From Metabacillus litoralis (lineage in GTDB: Bacteria; Bacillota; Bacilli; Bacillales; Bacillaceae): a DNA stretch of 64,000 nucleotides. The DNA lies in assembly GCF_007994985.1 (NCBI RefSeq), contig NZ_VOQF01000003.1, forward strand, positions 62,001 through 126,000, given 5' to 3'. How positions within the stretch are numbered: the first letter of the stretch is position 1; each line of letters starts with the position of its first letter. Below are positions 17,410-26,009 of the stretch, in pieces. The position numbers were made by a program, and so were the translations under genes. Below the pieces are notes generated by a model that did not search any database, was not told the origin of the DNA, and saw only the letters and a program-made list of their open reading frames with translations.

Positions 17410-17875
17410 AGGAAACTTGAACTTCATTTTCCACATATTCTTTTAAATTATTGTATTGTTCTTCATAAATAAACTTACTAAACCTTCCAAATATCTTTGT
17501 CATTATTTTATAAAATATATTACTTGGTATTAAACTTGCTTCAACAACCAATCTAGTACCACTATATTCTCGTGTTAGTAAGTATTTTGAAATACTTACT
17601 CCTTCCTTCGATGTTGAATGCATAATAATTTTATAGGGCGCTTCATATTCAACAATTTGTGTTTCAACTGTGATGGTTTTTTTCTCTAATTTCTGAACAG
17701 TTTTAAAGGAGACGCCTGTTTTATACATATGCTGATCTTCAGCAGACTCGTAGATATTTTCAATAAACATAGTGTTCCACTGTTTAATTTTATCATCATC
17801 ATTCACATACGAAAATACAATATCTATTGGTGCATCTATATACTCATCGTAACGATAAACTACTATTTCTTCCAT
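17408..17875 (-). CDS. SRPBCC/START-like domain protein
   Basis: 155 residues. The start EYIDAPIDIVFSYVNDDDKIKQW is typical of the polyketide cyclase/dehydrase-like SRPBCC fold (ligand-binding helix-grip), and the remainder alternates beta strands with a long C-terminal helix. No catalytic residues can be named. GAGG ribosome site. Single gene sharing a terminator with the SET-domain gene. Likely binds a hydrophobic ligand, but this is only a family statement. Confidence 0.75.
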   Translation of the reverse strand: MEEIVVYRYDEYIDAPIDIVFSYVNDDDKIKQWNTMFIENIYESAEDQHMYKTGVSFKTVQKLEKKTITVETQIVEYEAPYKIIMHSTSKEGVSISKYLLTREYSGTRLVVEASLIPSNIFYKIMTKIFGRFSKFIYEEQYNNLKEYVENEVQVS

Positions 17876-18129
17876 TTACGATCCTCATTTCTAGAAAAAT
17901 CTACTAAACTTATAATATAATGTTTTCTATTATTAAACAACAGAGATTTCACTGTTTCCTTCTTCAGTTTTAATTTAGATGAAGTAATCAATTAGTCTGT
18001 TGGTACACACTAAAATGATTTCTTCTCGGTAAGAAAATAAAACAAAGAAATTGACGTTATGTTTAAAAAAGAGAATAATAAAACAATAAATTAACCTACA
18101 ACCTAGCGTTTAAATAGTCAGGAGAGAAT

Positions 18130-18639
18130 ATGATGGATAAAAGAGATGAAAAGAAATGCGTAGATTCACTTGTTATAAAAACAAGCCGGGTTTTTCCAAT
18201 TGATACAAACAATCATAATACCTTATTTGGCGGAAAGTTAATGAGCTATATCGATGATGTTGCATCAATTTCTGCAGCAAAGCACTCCCGTTGTGATGTT
18301 GTTACTGCATCTACAGATTCTGTAGATTTTTTAGTCCCAATCCGCACAAGTGAATCAGTTAGCCTTGAATCTTATGTGTCATCTGTAGGACGATCATCAA
18401 TTGAGGTATTTGTAAAAGTTATTACTGAAGATTTAATTACTGGTAGACGTCAATTAGCAGCAACCTCATTTTTAACATTTGTTGCGTTGAATCAAGAAGG
18501 GAAACCTGTTGTTGTACCAAACGTTGTTCCTGAATCAGATGAAGAAGTAATGCTCTTTAACACTGCACCACAAAGGGTAAAGGTTCGAAAAGAACGCCGT
18601 GAACATAGTGAAGCCTTTGCTAATGTAGTTAAGCTTTAA
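18130..18639 (+). CDS. ykhA: Acyl-CoA thioesterase, hotdog fold (YkhA/YciA type)
   Basis: 169 residues. The hotdog signature NTLFGGKLMSYIDDVASISA holds the catalytic region of the hexameric YciA/BACH-like thioesterases, and the second half VDFLVPIRTSESVSLESYV follows the family. Hydrolyses acyl-CoA esters in the cytoplasm, helping control the free CoA pool. ATGATG start; AGGAGAG ribosome site. Terminator follows. Symbol by analogy with B. subtilis YkhA (172 residues). Confidence 0.85.
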   Translation: MMDKRDEKKCVDSLVIKTSRVFPIDTNNHNTLFGGKLMSYIDDVASISAAKHSRCDVVTASTDSVDFLVPIRTSESVSLESYVSSVGRSSIEVFVKVITEDLITGRRQLAATSFLTFVALNQEGKPVVVPNVVPESDEEVMLFNTAPQRVKVRKERREHSEAFANVVKL

Positions 18640-18707
18640 TTAAATATAAACACCTATTTAGATTAATCAGTCTGAGGGCTTGTAAATATACTATTTCTAC
18701 AAACAGG

Positions 18708-18737
18708 CACAAACCAATAATATGGTTTGTGTTTTTT
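18708..18737 (+). terminator. Terminator of the thioesterase gene
   Basis: CACAAACCA / TGGTTTGTG stem followed by TTTTTTCTG. Confidence 0.88.
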
Positions 18738-19163
18738 CTGTATTGCCTAGTTAAGCCAACTTAAAAATTTTTTTCATACACAAAAGAGAATTATTATATG
18801 ATATTTATATTTACATTGTGATAACAATAAACTAAATCTATTTTTATAAAACTTACCAAAAAAACTACTTACACTCCTTTTAAATTAGTGCTGTTAATAT
18901 TGATTTCTTTTACAAGAATTCAGTTTCATGCCTTTCACAATCAACAAAGAGCTTAAAATAATCTAAAAAGTTTCATAATAAATTTGAATTAGGCTGAGGT
19001 TTTTTAAAGAAGTTTTATCATATACTTATTTATGTGAACTATATATATAGAAGATGCTATTATTTACATTATTTTCACATAAAAAATTACTTTCTTCACA
19101 TATACCCTATTAGAAAATATGGTATGATTTCGTTATTACTTTAATAGAAGGAGATTTTTCAAC
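18738..19163. other. Intergenic region, no gene seen
   Basis: Very A+T-rich stretch. I see no reading frame with a ribosome site, no strong hairpin and no repeat-family copy. The promoter of the downstream UPF0316 gene must lie at its right end (AAGGAG just before the ATG). Confidence 0.5.
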
Positions 19164-19727
19164 ATGCTTTTACAAGCTTTACTAATTTTTGTTCTTCAAC
19201 TGATCTATGTACCAGTACTTACGATGAGAACAATACTTCTAGTTAAAAATCAAACAAAAAGTGCAGCTGGTGTTGGTTTATTAGAAGGGATAATTTATAT
19301 TGTTAGTTTAATTTTTGTCTTTCAAGATCTTTCTAACATTTATAATATCGTTGCATATATAGTTGGTTTCAGTGTAGGACTGCTTCTAGGCGGAGCACTT
19401 GAGCGAAAATTAGCAATTGGTTATATAACATACCAAGCTAATATTCTAGATAAAAATATGGATCTTGTTAATGCACTTCGAACTGCTGGTTTTGGTGTTA
19501 CTGTTTTTACAGGTGAGGGTATTAACACACCAAGATATCGTCTGGATATTGTAGCAAAGCGTTCAAGAGAAGATGAACTGCTAGAAATTATTGAAAGTTA
19601 TGAAGAAAAGGCCTTTTTAATGTCCTATGAAATTAGATCATTTAAAGGTGGGTATTTAACAAAGTCAATGAAAAAAAGAGCAGTCAGTTTTTTCAAAAAA
19701 AAGAAAAACAACGAAGCTCAACAATAA
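19164..19727 (+). CDS. UPF0316/DUF2179 membrane protein
   Basis: 187 residues. Three hydrophobic helices in the first 85 residues ([47 protein letters not shown]) are followed by a cytoplasmic DUF2179 domain ([20 protein letters not shown]) of the kind proposed to sense a ligand. Same build and size as B. subtilis YebE. AAGGAG ribosome site. A dispersed hairpin repeat 38 bp downstream likely ends transcription. Function unknown. Confidence 0.88.
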   Translation: MLLQALLIFVLQLIYVPVLTMRTILLVKNQTKSAAGVGLLEGIIYIVSLIFVFQDLSNIYNIVAYIVGFSVGLLLGGALERKLAIGYITYQANILDKNMDLVNALRTAGFGVTVFTGEGINTPRYRLDIVAKRSREDELLEIIESYEEKAFLMSYEIRSFKGGYLTKSMKKRAVSFFKKKKNNEAQQ

Positions 19728-19759
19728 TAACTCGTTTACAGGATAACTTCATACAAAAT

Positions 19760-19841
19760 AAAAGACCCGAATTATTAGGATCAATTGTAATATCACCTAA
19801 TAATTCGGGTTTATTATTAGCTTAAATACTCTTGTCACAGC
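19760..19841. repeat. Hairpin-repeat family copy 2
   Basis: Fully paired stem ACCCGAATTATTAGG (19765-19779) / CCTAATAATTCGGGT (19796-19810); right flank ATTAGCTTAAATACTCTTGTCACAGC matches the conserved flank GCTGGGACATAAGTATTTAAGC of other copies, read on the minus strand. Lies 38 bp after the UPF0316 gene and probably serves as its terminator. Confidence 0.8.
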
Positions 19842-20002
19842 ACATTAAAAAAACGCCTGTTATCACTATTCTAATATGGCTTTATCGGTAATCCAATATT
19901 ACCCCTAAACAAAAGCTACTTCTTTAACGTAATACTAAACAATACAATACAAATTGAGTGTAAATCAATTTTAAGACTTGTGATTATTCCTGATTAATTT
20001 TA

Positions 20003-20503
20003 TTACTTCATTCTTACTCCACTGATAATGAAACTAGCAACACTGCCTAATAGTCCCCCTCTCACTACATCAAGAGGATAATGAGCACCTACCCAAACAC
20101 GCGAAATCCCCATAACTGTTGATAAAATAAACATAAATTTCCCTAATACTTTATTATATAGAAAAAAACATGTTGAAAGAGAAAATGCTAACAATGAATG
20201 CTTACTTATGTAGGAAGAATCAAGCTTCGAAGGAAGTAAAACATTTACGTGACGTATAATAAATGGTCTAGGACGATATTTCACTTTTTTCACAAGAAAG
20301 TTCAAACATAGATTAACTATAATTGTATATACCACATTAAGAAATAGATCTCTTCTTATTTTCTTCGGTTCAGAGATCAATAAGAAAATGAATGCTAAAG
20401 GATAAATATATCTCATTTCATTTGATGCGTAGATCATACCTTTATCTACAACTTCACTTTTCCCTGCCATTTTGTTAATAAATTCAAATAACTTTTTGTC
20501 CAT
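20003..20503 (-). CDS. PAP2-family phosphatase (undecaprenyl-diphosphatase-like)
   Basis: 166 residues with four to five membrane helices. The three phosphatase motifs are visible: KKVKYRPRP (K-x6-RP), YISKHS in place of PSGH (Ser and His kept, Pro and Gly replaced), and SRVWVGAHYPLD (SR-x5-H-x3-D). By analogy with BcrC it would dephosphorylate a lipid pyrophosphate such as undecaprenyl pyrophosphate at the outer membrane face. Start is the ATG after AGGAGAG; an upstream in-frame start lacks a ribosome site. The altered second motif leaves substrate uncertain. Confidence 0.82.
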   Translation of the reverse strand: MDKKLFEFINKMAGKSEVVDKGMIYASNEMRYIYPLAFIFLLISEPKKIRRDLFLNVVYTIIVNLCLNFLVKKVKYRPRPFIIRHVNVLLPSKLDSSYISKHSLLAFSLSTCFFLYNKVLGKFMFILSTVMGISRVWVGAHYPLDVVRGGLLGSVASFIISGVRMK

Positions 20504-20697
20504 AATTTCTCTCCTAGATATAGATTCAAGATCTAGTATGAGCAATACATCAGTAAGAAATGTTGTAAAAAACTGGTATACAATACAATCATATTCTTAC
20601 CAACCTCTTCCCACTCCCATATAACCAAAGTTTCAAAATAATTTTTTTATAAATGAGCACAATATCTTTGAGAAAAACGAAGGGAGGAAAATCTAAA

Positions 20698-20823
20698 ATG
20701 ACGAATAAAAACGATAATAGAGAACGTAAAAACAAATATCCAAACAATAAAAAGCAGGATGCAGAAATATCTAAAGAGATTAATATAAGAAGCGAAATAA
20801 CAAAAAAAGATTTAGGTAAATAA
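20698..20823 (+). CDS. Small hydrophilic protein (41 aa), unknown function
   Basis: MTNKNDNRERKNKYPNNKKQ at the N-terminus; rich in Lys, Asn, Glu and Asp with no hydrophobic segment. GGGAGG ribosome site 10 nt upstream of ATG. A hairpin (AATAGGAAT ... ATTCCTATT) follows within 20 bp. The composition recalls small sporulation proteins, but I recognise no family. Confidence 0.6.
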   Translation: MTNKNDNRERKNKYPNNKKQDAEISKEINIRSEITKKDLGK

Positions 20824-20976
20824 AAGCATAAGTCAATAGGAATAGGAAATGATCTTGTTTCCAATTCCTATTTGGCTTATAACCTAGGGGGAGCAATGGT
20901 TTTCCCCACAAGTCTATGTTGCCCTAAGCTAAACACTATAACTTACTATTTTTTTGTGATTTTTTTCACATGAAAT

Positions 20977-21030
20977 ACCCCAAGTAAAAGTACCTCTTCA
21001 CATGGAGATGCTGACCTTTTACTTTGGGTT
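20977..21030 (-). terminator. Possible terminator hairpin after the DEAD-box gene
   Basis: ACCCCAAGTAAAAG pairs with CTTTTACTTTGGGTT with a small bulge; no clear T-run follows on the minus strand, so termination is uncertain. Confidence 0.4.
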
Positions 21031-21046
21031 ATCACTTTAACTTATA

Positions 21047-22387
21047 TTATCTACCTCTTCTATTGTCTCTACCTGATGATGTTCTTCCGCTTCTCTTTTG
21101 ATTATCTCCTGTTTGCTTATTTCTAGATGGAGTGTTTCTTTCTTCTTGGTTTCTTCTACTGCTACTTCCACTATTGCTTCTTCCAACAGTAGTATTAGGA
21201 CGTCTGGATTTTTTTATTTCGTTTTTTCGTTCTTGAGCATAATCCTCACGATCAGGTACACTAATTCCTTTGATTACCTGCTTTTCTAAAGATTGATTTA
21301 TGCCTTTTTCAATCATTTGAAGAAATTCAACATCTTTAGGAGCGACCAATGTATACGCAACACCCTCTCCACCTGCACGGCCTGTTCGTCCTATTCGATG
21401 AACATAGCTTTCTACATCATGAGGGATATCATAGTTAAATACATGTGTTACTCCCTCAACATCTAAACCTCTAGCAGCTACATCTGTCGCAACTAAAAAT
21501 TGAATTTTTGCGTCACGAAATCGTTTCATTGCTTTTTCTCTTTTAGCTTGTGTTAAGTCACCGTGTAATTCATCTGACTCAAATCCATTTGCAATGAGTG
21601 CCTCTTGGAGCTTTTTAGCTCTAATTTTAGTTCTACAAAAAATAATCCCTAGAAATGGTCGTTGCTCTTTTAAAAGATGAATCAACGTATCTTGCTTTCG
21701 TCTATCTGTTGTTTCAATGACAATTTGGTTAATTTCTTCAACAGTTACTTTCTTTGCTTTAATTTGAATTGTTTCTGGATTGTTCATATATTTCTTAGCC
21801 AAAGCACGTATTTCACTTTGCATCGTTGCTGAAAATAACATGGTTTGTCTTGATGAAAGTGTTTCATAAATAATATTCTCAACTTCAGGTAAAAAGCCCA
21901 TATGTAACATTTGATCTGCTTCATCTAACACAAACATTCTTACAGTAGAAAGATCAATTGTTCCGCGTCTAATATGATCGAGTAATCTCCCAGGTGTTGC
22001 AACAACTATGTGCTGTGAGCCTTTTAGTTTTTTCAGTTGTTGCTCAACATCTTGTCCACCGTACACAGCAAGTACGTTAACACCTTCAAGGTTTTCAATC
22101 ATTTTCTTTGTTTCTTTTGAAATCTGTTGTGCTAATTCACGTGTAGGAGTTAAGATTAACGTTTGAACTTCTGAGCTTTCAACATCAATTCTTTCTAATA
22201 TCGGGAGAACAAAGGCTAGTGTTTTCCCTGTACCAGTCTGTGCTTGAGCAATTATATCTTTTCCCTCAAGAACAAGTGGTATCGTTTTTTCCTGAATAGG
22301 TGTAGGATTTATAAGTCCTAAAGACTTTAATGTATGATTAATTTGTTTTTGAATTCCTAATTGTAAAAAATCTGGCAAGCTGATCAC
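21047..22387 (-). CDS. DEAD-box ATP-dependent RNA helicase
   Basis: 446 residues. All helicase motifs are present: Q motif [11 protein letters not shown], Walker [44 protein letters not shown] and [10 protein letters not shown]. The C-terminal 70 residues are basic and low in complexity (Arg, Ser, Gly, Asn), an RNA-binding tail as in CshA/CshB-type helicases. Acts in RNA unwinding, cold adaptation or ribosome assembly; paralogue identity (CshA-E) cannot be set by eye. Start could be this GTG or a TTG three codons later, which has better spacing from AGAG. Confidence 0.92.
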   Translation of the reverse strand: MISLPDFLQLGIQKQINHTLKSLGLINPTPIQEKTIPLVLEGKDIIAQAQTGTGKTLAFVLPILERIDVESSEVQTLILTPTRELAQQISKETKKMIENLEGVNVLAVYGGQDVEQQLKKLKGSQHIVVATPGRLLDHIRRGTIDLSTVRMFVLDEADQMLHMGFLPEVENIIYETLSSRQTMLFSATMQSEIRALAKKYMNNPETIQIKAKKVTVEEINQIVIETTDRRKQDTLIHLLKEQRPFLGIIFCRTKIRAKKLQEALIANGFESDELHGDLTQAKREKAMKRFRDAKIQFLVATDVAARGLDVEGVTHVFNYDIPHDVESYVHRIGRTGRAGGEGVAYTLVAPKDVEFLQMIEKGINQSLEKQVIKGISVPDREDYAQERKNEIKKSRRPNTTVGRSNSGSSSRRNQEERNTPSRNKQTGDNQKRSGRTSSGRDNRRGR

Positions 22388-22637
22388 ATCTCTTTTCTAT
22401 TTTAATTCTTGTTTTTGACAAATGCTTAATAACTATAGCATATTAAATAGTATTTTACAGATTGATTATATTTATCATATAACATTTTTATTAAACTTCT
22501 AAATTTAACTCCTGTAAATTCCGTGTTTTTTTGTATCAGGCAAGACTATTCGTAACAACTTCATTTTTAAATACATAATTACATAGTTGTCCTACATAGC
22601 CTTTAAGGTGGTTTAATTTAAAAGGAGGTTTTTTTCA

Positions 22638-22910
22638 ATGACGAATAATAATGATGAAAGAAATAATGGATTAATTAAAGGTGTAGCAAATGAAGCTAAT
22701 GATTTTGTTCACAACATCTTAGATACTTCAGGAAAAATTGTGAAATCAGTTTCTGGTGAAGGTGGTCTCGTAGGGAAAACTGTTGACTCTTCAGGAAGAA
22801 TTGTAAAAAAAATCTCTGACACAGGTAATAATGTAATTGGTCAAACCGTTGATAGTTCTTCAAAAGTATTTAAAAATGTAACTGATAAAGCATTTAAAAA
22901 GAACAAATAA
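22638..22910 (+). CDS. Small protein with ~21-residue internal repeats, unknown function
   Basis: 90 residues. Three tandem repeats with the core D(T/S)S(G/S)(K/R)(I/V)(V/F)K: LDTSGKIVKSV, VDSSGRIVKKI, VDSSSKVFKNV, spaced by Gly/Asn-rich linkers (GEGGLVGKT, DTGNNVIGQT). No signal peptide or membrane segment. AAAGGAGG ribosome site and a terminator hairpin after the stop. Both the N-terminus MTNNNDERNNG and its neighbour at 20.7 kb (MTNKNDNRE) start alike. I recognise no family. Confidence 0.75.
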   Translation: MTNNNDERNNGLIKGVANEANDFVHNILDTSGKIVKSVSGEGGLVGKTVDSSGRIVKKISDTGNNVIGQTVDSSSKVFKNVTDKAFKKNK

Positions 22911-22940
22911 AATACATTGAATATTAATTAAATAACATAG

Positions 22941-22969
22941 GGAGCCTTCTATTTGTTCATGAAGGCTCT
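22941..22969 (+). terminator. Hairpin after the 90-residue repeat protein gene
   Basis: GAGCCTTC / GAAGGCTC stem 30 bp after the stop codon; the tail is A+T-rich, not a pure T-run. Confidence 0.6.
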
Positions 22970-23048
22970 AAATTAATTTTCTCTGAATAAGAAAAAATAA
23001 ACTGTTGTTTTATCTGAGTAAATTAGCACTTAGGGCACATTATAAAAT

Positions 23049-24617
23049 TTAAAGTTTTTTTACTTCCTCATGGTGTAAATGCTCACGTAACAAAAACTTC
23101 TGAATCTTACCACTAGCATTTCGCGGTAATTCTTCTACAAAAATATATCGTCTTGGTCTTTTATAAGGAGCAAGTTTCTCAGAATTTTTACAAAACAATT
23201 CAAGTTCCACAGCTGTTACATTTTGTCGCTTTTTCACCACAATAGCAATTACACGCTCACCCCAAAGTTCATCAGGCTCTCCAAGAACAGCAACATCTAA
23301 TATTCCATCATGCTCATAGAGGTAATCTTCTACTTCACGTGGATAGATATTTTCTCCACCACTTATAACCATATCATCAACTCGATCTGCGACATATAAA
23401 TATCCATCATGATCTACATAACCTAAATCACCAGAATGATACCACCCTTTATATAATGCTTTTTCAGTTGCTTCTTCTCTATTAAAATACCCAATCATCA
23501 TACAAGGACCTTTTACTATAATTTCACCAACCTCACCTGCTGGTAGTATATCCTCTGGCTCTGATGGTCCATTATCATTCGGTTTAACAATTCGAATTTC
23601 GTGATTAAAACAAGCTCTTCCAGCTGATCCTGCTTTTGTAAGCTGCTCTTCTTTACCTAAAAAAGTTATTGCCGGCCCCATCTCTGTCATACCGTATGCT
23701 TGTACAAGGTCTATTCCTAACCTCTCTTTACAGGCATTAACCAAAATTGGCGCCATTGGGGCAGCTCCGTATAAACCTATCTTTAATGAAGATATATCAT
23801 AATCATCAAGTTTTTCTTGAAGTAGCATATTCCACATAGTAGGTGCAGCAAATAACATCGTTATCCGTTCCTCTTTTATTTCTTCAAGAACTTTGTTCGG
23901 ATCAAAATGATGGATAATCACATTTGTAGCACCAGCATGAACACGCGGTAAAAAACTACAATGAAGTTCAGCACAATGAAACATAGGTGCAGTTACTAAG
24001 CCCACATCTTCAGTTTTAATACCTATTGAACTTATACAAATTAAACTTTGTTCAACCATATCGCGATGTCGATGCATCACACCTTTAGGACGACCAGTTG
24101 TTCCACTAGTATACATAATAGCATAGGTATCATTTTCGGACAGATCTAATGAGGTAGGATTGGCAGGTAAAGCAAGCTGGGTAATTTCATGATAGCTTGA
24201 AGCATAGGAAGGGATTGGTTCATCAATTGACCAAAATGCCATATTTGGAAATTGTGCATGAACTTTTGTTATTTCATCTTCGAGAGCTTTCTCAAACACA
24301 ATTATCTTAGGTGCAGCATCTTTTAAAATATAAGCTATTTCTTCAGCTTTTAAACGAAAATTAATTGGATTAAGAATTGCCCCAATTTTTGCTGTCGCAA
24401 AATACACTGTAGCTAGTTCATACGTATTAAATAACAATGTTGATACCCTATCACCTTTCCTAACTCCTGCAGAAGATAAAGCATTGGCAAGTTTATTTAC
24501 CTGCTCATTCCACTGATTATAAGTCCAACGAATATTTCTAGAACGATCTACTAGAGCTAATTTGTTACCGAATTTCAACACTGTTTGTTCATATAATTCA
24601 CCGATTGTTAAGTACAC
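23049..24617 (-). CDS. AMP-forming acyl-CoA synthetase (fatty-acid:CoA ligase family)
   Basis: 522 residues. Adenylation signatures: YTSGTTGRPKGVMHRH (P-loop-like A3), YGMTEMGP (A5), YHSGDLGYVDHDGYLYV (A7) and the C-terminal lysine in NASGKIQKFLLREHL. Activates a carboxylic acid, probably medium/long-chain, to its acyl-CoA through an acyl-AMP. GTG start 5 nt after GGAGG; an ATG two codons earlier is too close to the ribosome site. A 13/14 match to the CcpA cre site lies 21 bp upstream, suggesting carbon catabolite repression. Exact substrate unknown. Confidence 0.88.
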   Translation of the reverse strand: MYLTIGELYEQTVLKFGNKLALVDRSRNIRWTYNQWNEQVNKLANALSSAGVRKGDRVSTLLFNTYELATVYFATAKIGAILNPINFRLKAEEIAYILKDAAPKIIVFEKALEDEITKVHAQFPNMAFWSIDEPIPSYASSYHEITQLALPANPTSLDLSENDTYAIMYTSGTTGRPKGVMHRHRDMVEQSLICISSIGIKTEDVGLVTAPMFHCAELHCSFLPRVHAGATNVIIHHFDPNKVLEEIKEERITMLFAAPTMWNMLLQEKLDDYDISSLKIGLYGAAPMAPILVNACKERLGIDLVQAYGMTEMGPAITFLGKEEQLTKAGSAGRACFNHEIRIVKPNDNGPSEPEDILPAGEVGEIIVKGPCMMIGYFNREEATEKALYKGWYHSGDLGYVDHDGYLYVADRVDDMVISGGENIYPREVEDYLYEHDGILDVAVLGEPDELWGERVIAIVVKKRQNVTAVELELFCKNSEKLAPYKRPRRYIFVEELPRNASGKIQKFLLREHLHHEEVKKL

Positions 24618-24637
24618 ACACATTCCTCCCTTTACTA

Positions 24638-24651
24638 AGAAAGCGGTTACA
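24638..24651. promoter_or_regulatory. CcpA cre site before the acyl-CoA synthetase gene
   Basis: AGAAAGCGGTTACA matches TGWAANCGNTNWCA at 13 of 14 positions. It sits close to the start codon, as expected for roadblock or promoter repression. Confidence 0.65.
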
Positions 24652-24810
24652 TCGTAATTTAACTTAGGCTCTGTATATGTTTATTTCTAGCCTAGAAATG
24701 AAATTCCTTGTTTTTTAAAAAAGTTCCGTTAGCTTAATTTTTTCTTACACAGATTTTCAACTTCGTGACGGAATCTTATATTATTCGATAGTAAAACTAT
24801 AAAAAAATTC

Positions 24811-24848
24811 AAAAAAACCTGAGTTGAATCCTATAGGATTCACTCAGG
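24811..24848 (-). terminator. Terminator of the 65-residue protein gene
   Basis: Minus strand CCTGAGTGAATCC-TATA-GGATTCAACTCAGG stem followed by TTTTTTT. Confidence 0.92.
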
Positions 24849-24854
24849 CTCAGC

Positions 24855-25052
24855 TTAACTACCCATTTTTCTTCGAGTATTAGAAGGCTTTTTCGATTGT
24901 TGGCTTTTCATTTTTTGATTAGCACCTAGCCCTTTATTCTTTGATTGATTACCATTTTCTTGAGCTGACTTCTTATTAGCAAGCTGTTGTTTCATAAGCT
25001 CTTGCAAACTTACCTTCTTTTTTTCTGATGTATTTTGATCATTTTTTTCCAT
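24855..25052 (-). CDS. Small basic, Lys/Gln/Asn-rich protein (65 aa), unknown function
   Basis: 65 residues without hydrophobic segments: an acidic-basic start (MEKNDQNTSEKKKVSLQELM), a short helix (LQELMKQQLANKK) and a disordered tail ending NTRRKMGS. AAGGAG ribosome site and an excellent terminator 7 bp past the stop show that it is expressed as a single gene. Composition is like small nucleic-acid- or ribosome-associated Bacillus proteins, but I recognise no family. Confidence 0.72.
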   Translation of the reverse strand: MEKNDQNTSEKKKVSLQELMKQQLANKKSAQENGNQSKNKGLGANQKMKSQQSKKPSNTRRKMGS

Positions 25053-25418
25053 GATTAATCTCCTTTTATATCAAATCTCTTTATTCATTATAATATATAT
25101 TAAAGATTTTAACACCTACATAAAATTATAAACATTATGAACATAGATTATTTAATGATTTTAAATTTTAATAATAATATTTGGTTGTCAAAATTAATAA
25201 ATTTAATAGAATAAAATAAATTTTGATAATACGATTGACTTTATCACTTTTTTATAAAAAGCAACTTTGAGTGATTGAATTATATTTTGGAATCATTGGA
25301 ATTTGTTCAATTATTTTTATTAAAAACTTTTCAAAAAAATATTTTTCTTTGTATTTTAGATAAGCTTATATTTCTCAAGTGAAAATTTAATTGTGACAAT
25401 AGTTTCAAATCATCTACA
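25053..25418. other. A+T-rich intergenic region
   Basis: Long stretch of poly-A/T-rich DNA with no reading frame carrying a ribosome site and no repeat copy. The only signals are the leftward ribosome site at the left end and, just to the right, the promoter of the FbpA-like gene. Confidence 0.5.
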
Positions 25419-25466
25419 TTGACATTTTCCAGTAAATTCTTTATCATTATATTGTAAACGCTTACA
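25419..25466 (+). promoter_or_regulatory. Promoter with a perfect CcpA cre over the start site
   Basis: TTGACA, 17-bp spacer, TATCAT, then TGTAAACGCTTACA (25453-25466), a 14/14 match to TGWAANCGNTNWCA. The cre lies at the expected transcription start of the FbpA-like gene, so strong catabolite repression is predicted. Confidence 0.75.
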
Positions 25467-25482
25467 AATTAGAGGTGATGGT

Positions 25483-25641
25483 ATGTATAATGTTTCAAAT
25501 TTAATTAATACATCAAAAGTAAAGATCATCGATGCTCTTTTACTTAATAATATTTATAAAATGCCTGATGGAAGACAATTTTATGAAGCATCAGAGGAAG
25601 AACTAGCAGACGTTCTATATATTCACGAGCAAGAACACTAA
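25483..25641 (+). CDS. FbpA-like small protein (Fur-regulated basic protein family)
   Basis: 52 residues. The pattern KVKIIDALLLNNIYKMPDGR followed by QFYEASEEELADV matches the small FbpA-type family (helix, then hydrophobic-Y-K...DGRQLYE...LxELE). In B. subtilis FbpA helps control the iron-sparing response. This member is acidic at its C-terminus, unlike basic FbpA. AGAGGTGATG ribosome site. Its promoter carries a perfect cre rather than a clear Fur box, so catabolite rather than iron control is suggested. No terminator recognised immediately after it. Confidence 0.7.
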   Translation: MYNVSNLINTSKVKIIDALLLNNIYKMPDGRQFYEASEEELADVLYIHEQEH

Positions 25642-25818
25642 ATACTCACTAAGGGTTAGATCCAATAATTGAATCTAACCCCCTTATAAATAAAGCAGGT
25701 TTCCTTTTCTTACTGTCTCTCAACATAACTCTTTGATTAGAAAATAATGATTTTGATTAATAAATCTTTTCATTATGAGAAAAACTAAAACAAGTTATTA
25801 AGAAAGAAGGTTTCTGAG

Positions 25819-25965
25819 ATGAAAAAGGAAGAAAACTGCATTGAAGAAGAAGATTACATAAGTCATATGCTAAATGAACAAATTACAAGAATTTGTGTGA
25901 CAGAAGAAGTTGAACGAATGAGAGAAGAAAATGATCTTAATGAAAAAGACAATGAGATTCAATAA
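25819..25965 (+). CDS. Small acidic protein (48 aa), unknown function
   Basis: MKKEENCIEEEDYISHMLNE starts this Glu-rich peptide, which ends NEKDNEIQ. It is probably helical with one Cys near each of residues 7 and 26. The ribosome site (GAAGG) is weaker than the neighbours'. The terminator stem overlaps its last codons and stop. No family recognised; the well-placed terminator supports a real short transcript. Confidence 0.55.
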   Translation: MKKEENCIEEEDYISHMLNEQITRICVTEEVERMREENDLNEKDNEIQ

Positions 25966-25983
25966 TCCCATTGTCTTTTTCAT
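25940..25983. terminator. Bidirectional terminator between convergent genes
   Basis: Perfect 15-bp stem ATGAAAAAGACAATG / CATTGTCTTTTTCAT, 14-nt loop. Serves the 48-residue gene on plus and the aldo/keto reductase on minus. Confidence 0.88.
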
Positions 25984-26009
25984 TGCACATAGTCCATTTT
26001 GCGGTAGAC

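Noticed and set aside
20589-20864. 91-codon open frame on the minus strand
   Set aside because: Antisense to the 41-codon gene at 20698-20823, which has the better ribosome site; the peptide looks like a hydrophobic antisense shadow.
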